In this document: positions 45,770 through 54,200 of the stretch, piece after piece
How positions within the stretch are numbered: the stretch's first letter is position 1
Layout of the letters: every line of letters begins with the position of its first letter
Source of the DNA: Methanothrix sp.
GTDB lineage: Archaea > Halobacteriota > Methanosarcinia > Methanotrichales > Methanotrichaceae
Direction: 5' to 3'
NCBI GenBank assembly: GCA_029907715.1
Contig: JARYLI010000002.1
Span: 186,001 to 250,000 of the forward strand
Length of the DNA stretch: 64,000 nt
The notes under the pieces: generated by a model
Seen by the model: only the letters and a program-made list of their open reading frames with translations
Told to the model about the DNA's origin: nothing
Databases searched by the model: none
Position numbers and translations under genes: made by a program

Positions 45770-46580
45770 AACCGTTGTTTCCGGCTGCAACACAGACCAC
45801 CGCTCCGGCATCCATCGCTTTATCCGCGGCCATCGTGACCGGAGGATTCGTCTCGCCCAGGTTCAGCCCTGCCAGGCTCAGGCTCAGAACTTTGGCGCCG
45901 TTGTCCAGAGACCACTCGATCCCCGCGATTATATCTGAGACCTTTCCGTTGCCATCGCTCCCTATGACCCTGACGTTCAGAAGCTGCGCTCCTGGTGCGA
46001 TTCCCCTGTATCTCCCGCCTGACGCCCTTCCGGAGCCAGCGATGATGCCAGCGCAGAGCGTTCCGTGCCCGACGAGATCCTCTGTCGTGTCCTCACCCTC
46101 CACGAAGTTCTTCTCGCCGACGACCTTTCCGATGAGATCTGGATGGTTCTTATCGATCCCTGAGTCTATGATGGCCACGATCACTCCAGAGCCATTTATT
46201 CCCTCAGCCCACACCCTCTCAGCATCGACCATCTCTGACGGACAGACGGAATCTACGCCCTCTGGGGGCACAGGGGCAGTGACGCTCACATCCCCGTCCA
46301 GGTATATCCCCTCCACGTCATCATCCTCAGCGAGCCTTTTTATCTCATCCCTGCTGCAGACCGCAGAGATCCCGTTTATGAGATGGTACCTGTACCGAAC
46401 ATCTATATCCTGCAGATCGGGAGAGCGTCCATCTCTGAAAATGACTATCACCGGTACCGGCCCGTCGCTGCTCATCATCCTCTTAACCGCAGGATCGATC
46501 TTCACGCTCTCGGTATGCGCAAATTGCATGGAGAGCAGAAGGGCTGCAGCAAGAACGAACACAAGAGGCTCACGTCTCAT
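45768..46580 (-). pseudogene. secreted subtilase, N-terminal part before frameshift
   Basis: 270 codons. A signal peptide (LVFVLAAALLLSMQFAHTES), an inhibitor-like propeptide (VPVIVIFRDGRSPDL, YHLINGISAVCSRDE), then the S8 domain with catalytic Asp in VIVAIIDSGIDKNHPD, His in GHGTLCAGIIAG and oxyanion Asn in VCVAAGNNG. It stops at TAA 45768-45770 right after AAGNNG, while the Ser part follows in the +1 frame, so one base or two are gained or lost near 45770, or recoding occurs. ATG 46580 follows GGAGGAG. Confidence 0.82.
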
Positions 46581-46689
46581 AACTCCTCCGGTTGCGGGAC
46601 AGCGTGGATCCTCCATCTACGGATCCATTCCCGCTCTCCAGCTCTCTGAGAGATAATGCTAAATAAACCTGCCCTTCAAGATCATAACA

Positions 46690-47451
46690 ATGACAGGCGG
46701 CATTCTCTGGCTCAGCTTGATACTGCTTCTCATCTCATCTGTTACCAGACGTTCCGGGATCTCCAGCGCCGGGTGGGTGCTTCTCGGGGCATACTGGCTC
46801 ATGGAGGCGTGGCACTACGCCTCGATTAAGGATTACTTCAACGTGATGGTGGTCGTTGGAGCTGCTGCGATCTCGTTCTCCTTTGGCTGGAGGATCCTCT
46901 CCATGGGAATGTCGGAGACAGCTGAATGGATCAGCATGGCAGCCGCCATCTGTGGCATCCTGTACTTCCCATTCGCAGAGGTCCAGAGCCTGTCGGAGAT
47001 CCTGATAAGATGGACGACGCTTCTTACCTTCTGGCTGCTTGCCGGACTGAACGTCCCAGTCTCAATGGAGAGCTGGAATATGCTGGCGCTCAACGGCCGA
47101 TCGGTGGAGATCGTGCTCGCGTGCACCGCCATAGAGAGCATCGCGCTGTTTGCAGGCGTGATACTCTCGGTCAGAGCCCCCAGGACAAGAAGGCTTGGAG
47201 CTCTAATGCTCTCCACGGCGACGATATACATTCTCAATATCGGCAGGAACGCCTTCGTGCTCCTCGCCTACGGAGAGGAGTGGTTCGGGCAGGACAGCTT
47301 CTATCTGGCGCACAACGTGATCGCCAAGGTGGGATCCACACTGGTGCTGCTCCTCATAGCGTACATGGTCTTTGCGATTCTCCCCGAGCTGCTCATGCTG
47401 ATCGATGATCTCTTCGCCGAGCTCAGGGCATCAAGGAGGCCTGAGGTTTGA
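46690..47451 (+). CDS. artA: archaeosortase A
   Basis: 253-aa membrane protein with about seven to eight spans. The exosortase/archaeosortase catalytic set is present: Cys in EIVLACTAIESIALFAG, Arg in LNIGRNAFVLL and His in LAHNVIAK. ArtA removes the PGF-CTERM tail of surface proteins such as the S-layer and couples them to archaeal lipid. It is followed without gap by the archaetidylserine decarboxylase and synthase genes. A CTAAATAAAC box about 28 nt before the ATG suggests a leaderless start. Confidence 0.9.
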   Translation: MTGGILWLSLILLLISSVTRRSGISSAGWVLLGAYWLMEAWHYASIKDYFNVMVVVGAAAISFSFGWRILSMGMSETAEWISMAAAICGILYFPFAEVQSLSEILIRWTTLLTFWLLAGLNVPVSMESWNMLALNGRSVEIVLACTAIESIALFAGVILSVRAPRTRRLGALMLSTATIYILNIGRNAFVLLAYGEEWFGQDSFYLAHNVIAKVGSTLVLLLIAYMVFAILPELLMLIDDLFAELRASRRPEV

Positions 47452-48035
47452 GCTTCAGGCTCGCCCCGGGATCGCTGCCATGGGTTGCGATTCCGTTTGC
47501 GGCATCCATTCTGGTTTATCCCCTGAGCATCGCGCTTTCACTGATCTTTCTGCTCGTGACAGCTTTCATGATCCACTTCCACCGTGATCCAGAGAGGTTT
47601 CCTGAGGGTGAGGGTATGCTATCGCCGGCGGATGGGAGGATAGTCGAGGCAGATGAGCGACATATCTACATATTCATGGGGCCTATGGATGTCCACGTTA
47701 ACAGATCCCCTCTGGATGGGGTTGTGAGAAGCGTTGAATTTAGAGAAGGAGATCACTCGCCGGCGTTCCGCAACCCGCTCAGGAACGCGCACAGCATCAT
47801 TGAGATCGAGGGTGAGACGGGGCGCTTCACGCTGAAGCAGATATCCGGAATGGCTGCGAGAAGGGTGGTCTGCTGGGTCTCGCCCGGTGAGAGGCTGAAG
47901 CGCGGCCAGAGGATTGGCATGATAAGATTTGGCTCCGGAGTGATAGTCACAGCCCCGCCAGGATACAGGATCACCGTACACAAGGGATCGCACGTACGAG
48001 CAGGCCAGACGGTGATCGCGGAGCTGAGGGAATGA
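47448..48035 (+). CDS. asd: archaetidylserine decarboxylase
   Basis: 195 aa from an ATGA-type overlap. Two N-terminal hydrophobic spans, HRDPER, LSPADGRIVEADE, FMGPMDVHVNRSPLDG, and a C-terminal FGSG (near residue 163) in place of the usual LGST/FGSS pyruvoyl cleavage site. Converts archaetidylserine to archaetidylethanolamine; lipid of this kind has been linked with archaeosortase-dependent anchoring in haloarchaea. Confidence 0.9.
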   Translation: MSFRLAPGSLPWVAIPFAASILVYPLSIALSLIFLLVTAFMIHFHRDPERFPEGEGMLSPADGRIVEADERHIYIFMGPMDVHVNRSPLDGVVRSVEFREGDHSPAFRNPLRNAHSIIEIEGETGRFTLKQISGMAARRVVCWVSPGERLKRGQRIGMIRFGSGVIVTAPPGYRITVHKGSHVRAGQTVIAELRE

Positions 48036-48673
48036 GGCTCAGAGCGCAGGATCTTCTCTCCATCATGAACGCGATATCAGGTTACAGCGCCATGGTTTTA
48101 GCGCATCTCGAGCTCTGGAACCTATCTGTGCTCATGCTGATGGCAGCGGCGCTCTTCGATGGAGCCGATGGCATTGTTGCAAGGAGGTCCGAGCAGAGCG
48201 AGCTGGGCCCTCATCTGGATTCGCTTGCCGATCTGGTATCGTTTGGGGTTGCACCAGCTGCTATGGCGTTCTTCATCCACAGCGAGCCGTACCTTCTGGT
48301 ACTCTGCACGCTCTACATGCTCTGCGGAATGCTCAGGCTTGCCAGGTACAACATCTCTCCAGCGGAATGGACGCACTTCGAGGGTCTCCCCATAACAGCC
48401 TCAGGTCTGATCCTTGGCGTCAGCCTACTTCTGGATTCGTCCATCTTCACATCCGGACTGATGATCCTTCTCTCGGCTCTCATGGTGAGCACACTGCCAT
48501 ATCCGAAGCTGAGGGACCCGAGGGTGGTTCCTGTATGTCTGATGGCTGGGGCAGCTGCGCTTTTCGCGCTTCATCTTTCGGGCGTGAAGGCCTCAGCGAT
48601 CGTCATCCTGATCTCGATGGCGTTTTATCTGATGATGCCGGTGGTGAGAATTTGTACACCTCGAGGGAGATAG
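48032..48673 (+). CDS. archaetidylserine synthase (CDP-alcohol phosphatidyltransferase)
   Basis: 213 aa, six or so spans. The CDP-alcohol transferase motif is complete: DGADGIVARRSEQSELGPHL followed by DSLADLVSFG (DxxDGxxAR...GxxxDxxxD). Transfers the archaetidyl group of CDP-archaeol (product of CarS at 4.5 kb) to serine. Overlaps the decarboxylase gene. Confidence 0.92.
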   Translation: MRLRAQDLLSIMNAISGYSAMVLAHLELWNLSVLMLMAAALFDGADGIVARRSEQSELGPHLDSLADLVSFGVAPAAMAFFIHSEPYLLVLCTLYMLCGMLRLARYNISPAEWTHFEGLPITASGLILGVSLLLDSSIFTSGLMILLSALMVSTLPYPKLRDPRVVPVCLMAGAAALFALHLSGVKASAIVILISMAFYLMMPVVRICTPRGR

Positions 48674-48978
48674 CAGCATTCGAGGCAGGGATAAAGCTGG
48701 GTGCTCTGTACCACCAGTTCGTCGGCACGCCCGTAAGCGAGGAGACCGCGGACTCGCTGGAGCGAGCGATCGAGCGATCAATATCCCTGCAGCCGTATGT
48801 GGAATCCGTGAGCGTGCGGATAGACAGAGGCATGCTCAGGGGGAACGTCTTCGGCTACTCAGAGCTCTCCGGGAAGATGATCAGGGCAGAGGTCGAGGTT
48901 GCATATGAGGGTGCACATGTGAGGGCGGTTCTTGAGTACGACCGGGAAAAAGATTACCCGATGATGCATCTGGAGTAA
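48652..48978 (+). CDS. mptD: archaeal dihydroneopterin aldolase MptD (DUF372)
   Basis: 108 aa starting TTG 48652, after GGTGGTGA. SREIAAFEAGIKLGALYHQF, then TADSLERAIERSISLQPY and the ending DYPMMHLE are typical. It cleaves 7,8-dihydroneopterin derivatives in methanopterin synthesis, so it supplies the C1 carrier used by Mtr. Overlaps the previous gene by 22 bases; its cotranscription with lipid genes is probably opportunistic. Confidence 0.85.
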   Translation: MYTSREIAAFEAGIKLGALYHQFVGTPVSEETADSLERAIERSISLQPYVESVSVRIDRGMLRGNVFGYSELSGKMIRAEVEVAYEGAHVRAVLEYDREKDYPMMHLE

Positions 48979-49215
48979 CTGATGCGTTTGTGACCGCTCA
49001 AATTGCAGAACCTAATGTGGTGCAGGGGTATCGGAAACCTGCTTCAGGCCGGAGCAGCTGATTGTGATCTCGTGATGCGGGGGTGCACAGCTGGGGGGGT
49101 ACTCTCAGAGGTAGTATCCTTCGGTATGCCCTCTTCAGCACGGCACGCTGATGTCGAGAGGCCCGTATGGATTACTTTTTTATGTCTCCCTCCCTCTGTA
49201 GCATTGGTGCTGATC

Positions 49216-50331
49216 ATGAGCAAGGTAACTGTGAGCCTTATAAAGGCTGATGTGGGCGGATGGCCCGGGCATGCCTCCGTGCATCCAGCGCTGATCGAGA
49301 GGGCTGAGGAGGTTTTATCAGAGGCCAAATCCGCAGGCACGCTCATAGACTTCAAGGTCATGGCATGTGGAGACGATCTCGAGCTTCTGATGACACACAG
49401 GCTCGGGACCGATGAGGCGGAGATCCATGCGATCGCCTGGGAGACTTTCGAGAAGGCGACAGCAGAGGCGAAGAGCCTGAAGCTCTACGGCGCTGGGCAG
49501 GACCTGCTCTGCGATGCGTTCTCCGGCAACGTCCGCGGGATGGGGCCCGGTGTTGCTGAGATGCAGTTCACGGAGCGCGGCGCGGAACCTCTGGTCGCGT
49601 TCATGATGGACAAGACCGAGCCCGGAGCGTTCAACCTTCCCATCTTCAGGATGTTTGCGGACCCCTTCAACACGGCAGGTCTTGTCATAGATCCAACGCT
49701 CCACCACGGCTTCATCTTCGAGATATGGGATATAATAGATCACAAGAAGGTGTTCATGTCCAGCCCCGAGGAGATGTACGACATCCTGGCGCTCATCGGG
49801 GCGAAGAGCCGGTATGTCATAAAGAGGGTATACCCCAAGCCCGGGGGCAAGCTCCCATCTGAGGAGCCCGTCGCGGTGGTGAGCACCGAGAAGCTGTACC
49901 AGACCGCGGGAACATACGTCGGAAAGGACGACCCGGTCGCGCTCGTTAGGGCACAGTCCGGGCTTCCTGCACTCGGAGAAGTTCTGGAGCCGTTTGCCCT
50001 GGGCCATCTCGTCTCGGGATGGATGCGCGGCTCCCACAACGGCCCGCTGATGCCCTGCGCCTTCGAAGATGCTCATCCAACAAGATTCGACGGCCCGCCG
50101 CGGGTGATCGCAGCTGGATTCCAGCTCTGCAACGGGCTTCTCATAGGGCCTGTGGATCTCTTCGCGGATGTCGCCTTTGATCTCACCAGGATGAGAGTGC
50201 TGGAGATCACCGACTATATGAGGGCGCACGGGCCGTTTGAGCCTCACAGGCTGCCGCTTGAGGAGATGGAGTACACGACGCTCCCCCACGTGATGAAGAG
50301 GCTCGCGGAGAGGTTCGAGCCTGCGGAGTGA
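49216..50331 (+). CDS. fbp: fructose-1,6-bisphosphate aldolase/phosphatase
   Basis: 371-aa bifunctional archaeal gluconeogenic enzyme: VTVSLIKADVGGWPGHASVH, DLLCDAFSGNVRGMGPGVAE (metal-binding), FADPFNTAGLVIDP, GSHNGPLMPC and FDGPPRVIAAGFQL. It turns triose phosphates directly into fructose 6-phosphate, needed by an autotroph or acetotroph. ATG 49216 is used since the family begins there; upstream in-frame codons from 49003 have no homology-like content. A TTTTTTATG box lies ~36 nt before it. Confidence 0.95.
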   Translation: MSKVTVSLIKADVGGWPGHASVHPALIERAEEVLSEAKSAGTLIDFKVMACGDDLELLMTHRLGTDEAEIHAIAWETFEKATAEAKSLKLYGAGQDLLCDAFSGNVRGMGPGVAEMQFTERGAEPLVAFMMDKTEPGAFNLPIFRMFADPFNTAGLVIDPTLHHGFIFEIWDIIDHKKVFMSSPEEMYDILALIGAKSRYVIKRVYPKPGGKLPSEEPVAVVSTEKLYQTAGTYVGKDDPVALVRAQSGLPALGEVLEPFALGHLVSGWMRGSHNGPLMPCAFEDAHPTRFDGPPRVIAAGFQLCNGLLIGPVDLFADVAFDLTRMRVLEITDYMRAHGPFEPHRLPLEEMEYTTLPHVMKRLAERFEPAE

Positions 50332-50382
50332 TGTCGATCACAGTTGGCATCTCTCCCAGTGCATTTTCTTCAGGAGATGTAA

Positions 50383-50997
50383 ATGAAAAAGAGTTTGAAG
50401 GAATGTTTCGATGAGATGGGGCCTGAGCAGAGGCTTGAGTATGTAATAAGCAATCTGCGAAGCCTTCCGGATGAGCTTGTTGATCCTGCGATAGATCTCC
50501 TGCTGAGGGCAAATGAGATTGAATATGCTGTGGTGCTGTGCAGGGAGCACGGCATGATCCAGAGGGCGGTTGATATTCTGGTGGATGCTGGAGACTACCT
50601 CTGGGCAGCCCAGATCACGAAGAGCGCAGGATTCCCCGAGGAGGCGGATCGGCTGCTGCGCAGCGGCCTTGAGTACTACATATCTATGGAGATGTACGGA
50701 AGGGCGATAAGCGCAGCCACTGCCCTGAAACTGCCTCCGGATCAGATAGACGCCCTCTACAGGGAGGGCATCGCATTCGAGAGCAAGAGCCTGGATCTGG
50801 GCAGGGCACATGCAGCTCTGGAGAGCCTGATGTCTGCGGTTGCGATGCTGGAGATGGACGAGGGGATGAAGAGGGATCTCATGGATGCTATACAGGATGA
50901 GCTTGACAGGGAGCGCAGCTCAGCCACCCCCCCTCCCGCGACCAGATCCAGGACTCAGAGAAAAGAGGACGATATCGATGGTGGCCGGTTCTGCTGA
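50383..50997 (+). CDS. helical-repeat hypothetical protein
   Basis: 204 aa, no membrane span. Runs of paired helices (RLEYVISNLRSLPDELVDPA, AVVLCREHGMIQRAVDILVD, YLWAAQITKSAGFPEEADRL) look like degenerate TPR/solenoid repeats to about residue 160, followed by a basic, Pro/Ser/Thr-rich tail (SSATPPPATRSRTQRKED). Ribosome-binding site CAGGAGA. No family recognised; monocistronic after the FBP aldolase/phosphatase. Confidence 0.65.
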   Translation: MKKSLKECFDEMGPEQRLEYVISNLRSLPDELVDPAIDLLLRANEIEYAVVLCREHGMIQRAVDILVDAGDYLWAAQITKSAGFPEEADRLLRSGLEYYISMEMYGRAISAATALKLPPDQIDALYREGIAFESKSLDLGRAHAALESLMSAVAMLEMDEGMKRDLMDAIQDELDRERSSATPPPATRSRTQRKEDDIDGGRFC

Positions 50998-51107
50998 CGG
51001 TCTACGCAGCGGTTAGCGACATGCACACCCCCACTGGAGTTCTGTATGCCCGGCCAGAGCGGTGGCGGTCCCGGCTCGCAGATCTGAAATCCCAGACGAT
51101 CCACATT

Positions 51108-53018
51108 TCAGGTTGATTTTACAACAATGACCGTCAGGCCGTACCTCTTCGGGACCGCACGCTCTATACTGTCTGCTATCTCTGATGCGCTATTCGCTCT
51201 GGAGCTGCGGACCACTCCTATGAGATGCTCCAGGCCGAAGCCCTGCGCCTCGATCATGCCCTCCGAGTATATCACCAGAACATCCCCATCTGAGATGGAT
51301 CGCCGCTCATACCCGATATCGAGATCATCCCTGATCGCCATGGATATCCCATCGCCACAGAGCGTATCCACAGATCCGTCCTGTCCCACCAGAAACGGCG
51401 GGGCATGTCCTGCATTCGAGTAAACCATCTCTTTCGAGTTTTGGTCGAGAACTGCGTAGAAGCAGGAGATCGGGGCGGATGAGCTCTTTGCCAGGATGCC
51501 ATTCGCACGCTTTATCGCATCATCCGGATGCGGAGACGAGAGCGCTCTGATAACCGCCCTGGCGGTGGCAGCGAGGACAGCAGAGTCCAGCAAATCTCCA
51601 CCCGCCCTGCCCATGCACAGAGCGACCTTCCCATGCTGGATCTCCAGGATGTCGTGGAATGTGCCACCTATCGATATCTGGCGAACGCAGATATCATATC
51701 CCTCGATCAGGGGCAGAGATTCTGCGGAGAGGAAGCGATCGAATGTTTTCAGCACAGAACTCTCCTTATCCTGAGATCCCCTTTCATACCCCTCGGCCCT
51801 GGTCCTGTCGACGATAGCCCTGAGAGATTTGCGCATGGATTCCACAGATTCCGCGATACCCTCAAGATCGCAGTCTGCAGGCAGGCGCTTGTCCAAGTCG
51901 CCCTCACCGATGCGCCTCAGAGTCTCGGATATGCACCCCACAGATCTTCTGAACTGCCTGCGGAGAGTTATTCCTATCAATCCGAATACCGCGCCGGAGA
52001 TGAGCATAAGGAGCAGACCTCTGGAGAGTATCGTAGCTGCGCAGCTGCGCATGAGTTCCGCAGATCTCTGGCTGATGGAGTTCAAGCTGCTCTCCATGAG
52101 GCTGAGAGGCACCATCATCTTCTCGGAGGGGTATGCAACAACAACAGTCCAGCCGACGCTCTTCACGGGCGAATAAACCACAAACCAGCCCCGGCCATCT
52201 ATCGTGAGAAAATCGGATCCGCTCTTGCCCTTCGAGATGCGATCGCCGAGCTCTGCGAATGCAGAGATGTTGGATCCGTAGAGGTTCCCGGAGAGGAGAA
52301 GATTGTCCCAGGGAGAGTCCCCCCTCCTCACCTTCGGCATCATCACAAGATCGCCGGTTCTGTTCACTATGAATGGATAACCGCTGCCTCTCAGCCCTGA
52401 GAGATCTGCATAGATATCTGACAGAGATACCTCTGATGCAGCAACGCAGTAGAGCGTGATGTTACGGTAAGCAGGCGCTGCGCATATCAGGTGCATATCA
52501 TCTCCAGGGATCCACACTGTTCCTCCGGCAGCCTGTGCTGCGGTGTACCATCTCAATGAACTGATCTCAGATGCATTCCTTGCAGTCCTCCTGATACCGT
52601 CCGCCTCAGGCCATGTGGCGAGCCTCCCATCAGCGGTAGCCAGGTATATGTGCTCTATCGCGCTGTTTCTCTTTATCGCTCTTCTCAGGGTCAGTGACAG
52701 GGAGCTGTTCGGATCTGCCACTCGATCGATGTCCGAGATTCCGGATGCGAGATAGTCTGCCACGAACTGGTTGCTCTCTGCGATCCTTCTGAAGAACTCC
52801 TCGTACTGCAGCGCCTTGGAGGTGACAATGATCTCCTGATCTGTTGCTCCTGAGGAGTAGTTTATCGCGGTGCTGTTGATATCGCCGAGCTGCGCCTGGA
52901 TCGATCCCGATATCCGGCTGACCTCCGTGCTGAAAAGCAGCCCCATAATCGCTGCAGGTACCACTGCTGCAATCACCACGAGAGCGATCAGAGTCGAAGA
53001 TACAGGCGGTCTCATCAT
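51108..53018 (-). CDS. membrane sensor with extracytoplasmic sensory domain, HAMP and SpoIIE-type PP2C phosphatase
   Basis: 636 aa. N-terminal span (LIALVVIAAVVPAAIMGLLF), a ~300-residue double-Cache-like exterior (AIEHIYLATADGRLATWPEA, GYPFIVNRTGDLVMMPKV, GWFVVYSPVKSVGWTVVVAY), a second span, a HAMP-like linker (SETLRRIGEGDLDKRLP), then an RsbU/SpoIIE phosphatase (EILEIQHG-type core, ALCMGRAGGDLLDSAV, VYSNAGHAPPFLV, DGDVLVIYSEGMIEAQG). In bacteria such proteins control partner-switching regulators by dephosphorylation. No anti-sigma-like partner is in the adjacent genes. Confidence 0.85.
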   Translation of the reverse strand: MMRPPVSSTLIALVVIAAVVPAAIMGLLFSTEVSRISGSIQAQLGDINSTAINYSSGATDQEIIVTSKALQYEEFFRRIAESNQFVADYLASGISDIDRVADPNSSLSLTLRRAIKRNSAIEHIYLATADGRLATWPEADGIRRTARNASEISSLRWYTAAQAAGGTVWIPGDDMHLICAAPAYRNITLYCVAASEVSLSDIYADLSGLRGSGYPFIVNRTGDLVMMPKVRRGDSPWDNLLLSGNLYGSNISAFAELGDRISKGKSGSDFLTIDGRGWFVVYSPVKSVGWTVVVAYPSEKMMVPLSLMESSLNSISQRSAELMRSCAATILSRGLLLMLISGAVFGLIGITLRRQFRRSVGCISETLRRIGEGDLDKRLPADCDLEGIAESVESMRKSLRAIVDRTRAEGYERGSQDKESSVLKTFDRFLSAESLPLIEGYDICVRQISIGGTFHDILEIQHGKVALCMGRAGGDLLDSAVLAATARAVIRALSSPHPDDAIKRANGILAKSSSAPISCFYAVLDQNSKEMVYSNAGHAPPFLVGQDGSVDTLCGDGISMAIRDDLDIGYERRSISDGDVLVIYSEGMIEAQGFGLEHLIGVVRSSRANSASEIADSIERAVPKRYGLTVIVVKST

Positions 53019-53379
53019 ACTTCACGGTTCATTTTTGCTGCACAGCCTGGCGCGCTTACAATCTCTGTAAATCCTTTCCTATAAACCACTTTTCAGGCCA
53101 GATGGTGGAGTGGCAGTGCGCTGAATTGTTTGAGTCTCATTCAGCTGATGGCAGGCGCTCATCCATTGACCGCGGCTGTTCTTCCATTCCCGAAGAGCGA
53201 ATCTGGCTGGCATGCGCTTTCAGACACAAAAGAGCGAACAACTGAGAGCGAGTGGGCTCATCAACAACTTCATCGATGTCCAAAAGCCCGGCCTGGATCT
53301 CTGATGATTCGCGGATGTGCACTCCCGTGAGTGATGCGGGCGCATCTGGTGGCGCGTCTATCCAGAAGAGCTTTTCTCC
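53019..53379. other. gap without recognised feature
   Basis: About 360 bp between the phosphatase gene's 5' end and the ferredoxin gene's 3' end. Short ORFs on both strands have no ribosome-binding site or recognisable content. It may contain the promoter of the sensor gene. Confidence 0.5.
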
Positions 53380-53769
53380 TCACACCCCTCCCCTGATCCG
53401 GATGCATTGCCAGGCATGCGACCTGCGCTGCATGTCTCTCCGGCATTCAGGGCAGAGATCGAGCCAGTTCTTGTGCATCTCAGGGAAACAGGATGCCACA
53501 TGATCGATCTCCCGCTCCGTGGCGAAGGGCTCTCCACAGACGCTGCACCGTCTCATCCTGAAGGTGAGCGTGATGATCTCAGCTGCGATGCCCGCTGATA
53601 TCGCAGCTGCCGGGCATGCCTCGATCAGCCTCTCTGTCAGGGTGTCGTCATGTGAACGAAACGTTATGCTCCGAATTCCTGCATTCTCTGATATGGATAT
53701 GCTTTCTGATATCGCCGAGCACGCACGGCAGCCGATGCATCTCCTCTCATCTACCTTCATGTGGATCAC
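53380..53769 (-). CDS. hybrid ferredoxin / zinc-ribbon protein
   Basis: 129 aa. The start VDERRCIGCRACSAISESIS plus a distant EACPAA gives one [4Fe-4S] cluster (CxxCxxC...CP). The C-terminal half has CSVCGEPFATEREIDHVASC and LDLCPECRRDMQRR, two CxxC pairs likely to bind zinc or a second cluster. Fifth and last gene of the CODH/formate dehydrogenase-like operon (ATGA overlap), so it probably serves in electron transfer or assembly there. Confidence 0.8.
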   Translation of the reverse strand: MIHMKVDERRCIGCRACSAISESISISENAGIRSITFRSHDDTLTERLIEACPAAAISAGIAAEIITLTFRMRRCSVCGEPFATEREIDHVASCFPEMHKNWLDLCPECRRDMQRRSHAWQCIRIRGGV

Positions 53770-54200
53770 CTCAGCCTGGCTGCAAGAACGCCTGCAGCCC
53801 TCGCTCTGGTGGATCTGGTTATCGCATCAACATCTCCACGCACAAGAGCCTCTGTTGGGCATGTCATGACGCAGACCGGCGTGCCACTGCAGAGATCGCA
53901 TCTCTTTATCTCAGACCCGAGCTCTATCGCTCCGAAGGGGCACGCAACGGCGCACAGACCACAGAGTGTGCAGAGATCCGGATTGAACACAACCATCTCA
54001 CCATCAATCCGCAGGGAGTCGGTGTGGCAGACAGCAACACATGGCGCTGCGTCACACTGGTGGCAGTATACGGGCACAGCTGCCAGATCGTCCACAACGC
54101 CCACAGATATCCGCGGATGACCGTGCTCCCTCTCGCACGCGACCTCGCATGAGCGGCAGCCGATGCACCTCTCCGGGTCAAGGTATATCCTGGTCATCAA
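53766..54200 (-). CDS. 4Fe-4S ferredoxin, HycB/CooF-like electron carrier
   Basis: 144 aa with four cysteine clusters: CIGCRSCEVAC, CHQCDAAPCVAVC, CTLCGLCAVAC and CDLCSGTPVCVMTC, the pattern of HydN/HycB/CooF iron-sulfur subunits carrying up to four [4Fe-4S] clusters. Encoded between the molybdoenzyme and the smaller ferredoxin, overlapping both by four bases. Likely partner of the molybdoenzyme. Confidence 0.9.
   Translation of the reverse strand: MMTRIYLDPERCIGCRSCEVACEREHGHPRISVGVVDDLAAVPVYCHQCDAAPCVAVCHTDSLRIDGEMVVFNPDLCTLCGLCAVACPFGAIELGSEIKRCDLCSGTPVCVMTCPTEALVRGDVDAITRSTRARAAGVLAARLR

Noticed and set aside
49318-50289. 323-codon minus-strand ORF opposite FBP aldolase/phosphatase
   Set aside because: Antisense frame of a strongly conserved enzyme.
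53128-53250. possible sixth copy of the 124-nt element
   Set aside because: Only fragments (CTCATCCATTGA, CCCGAAGAGCGAA) resemble copy C; the ends do not match.
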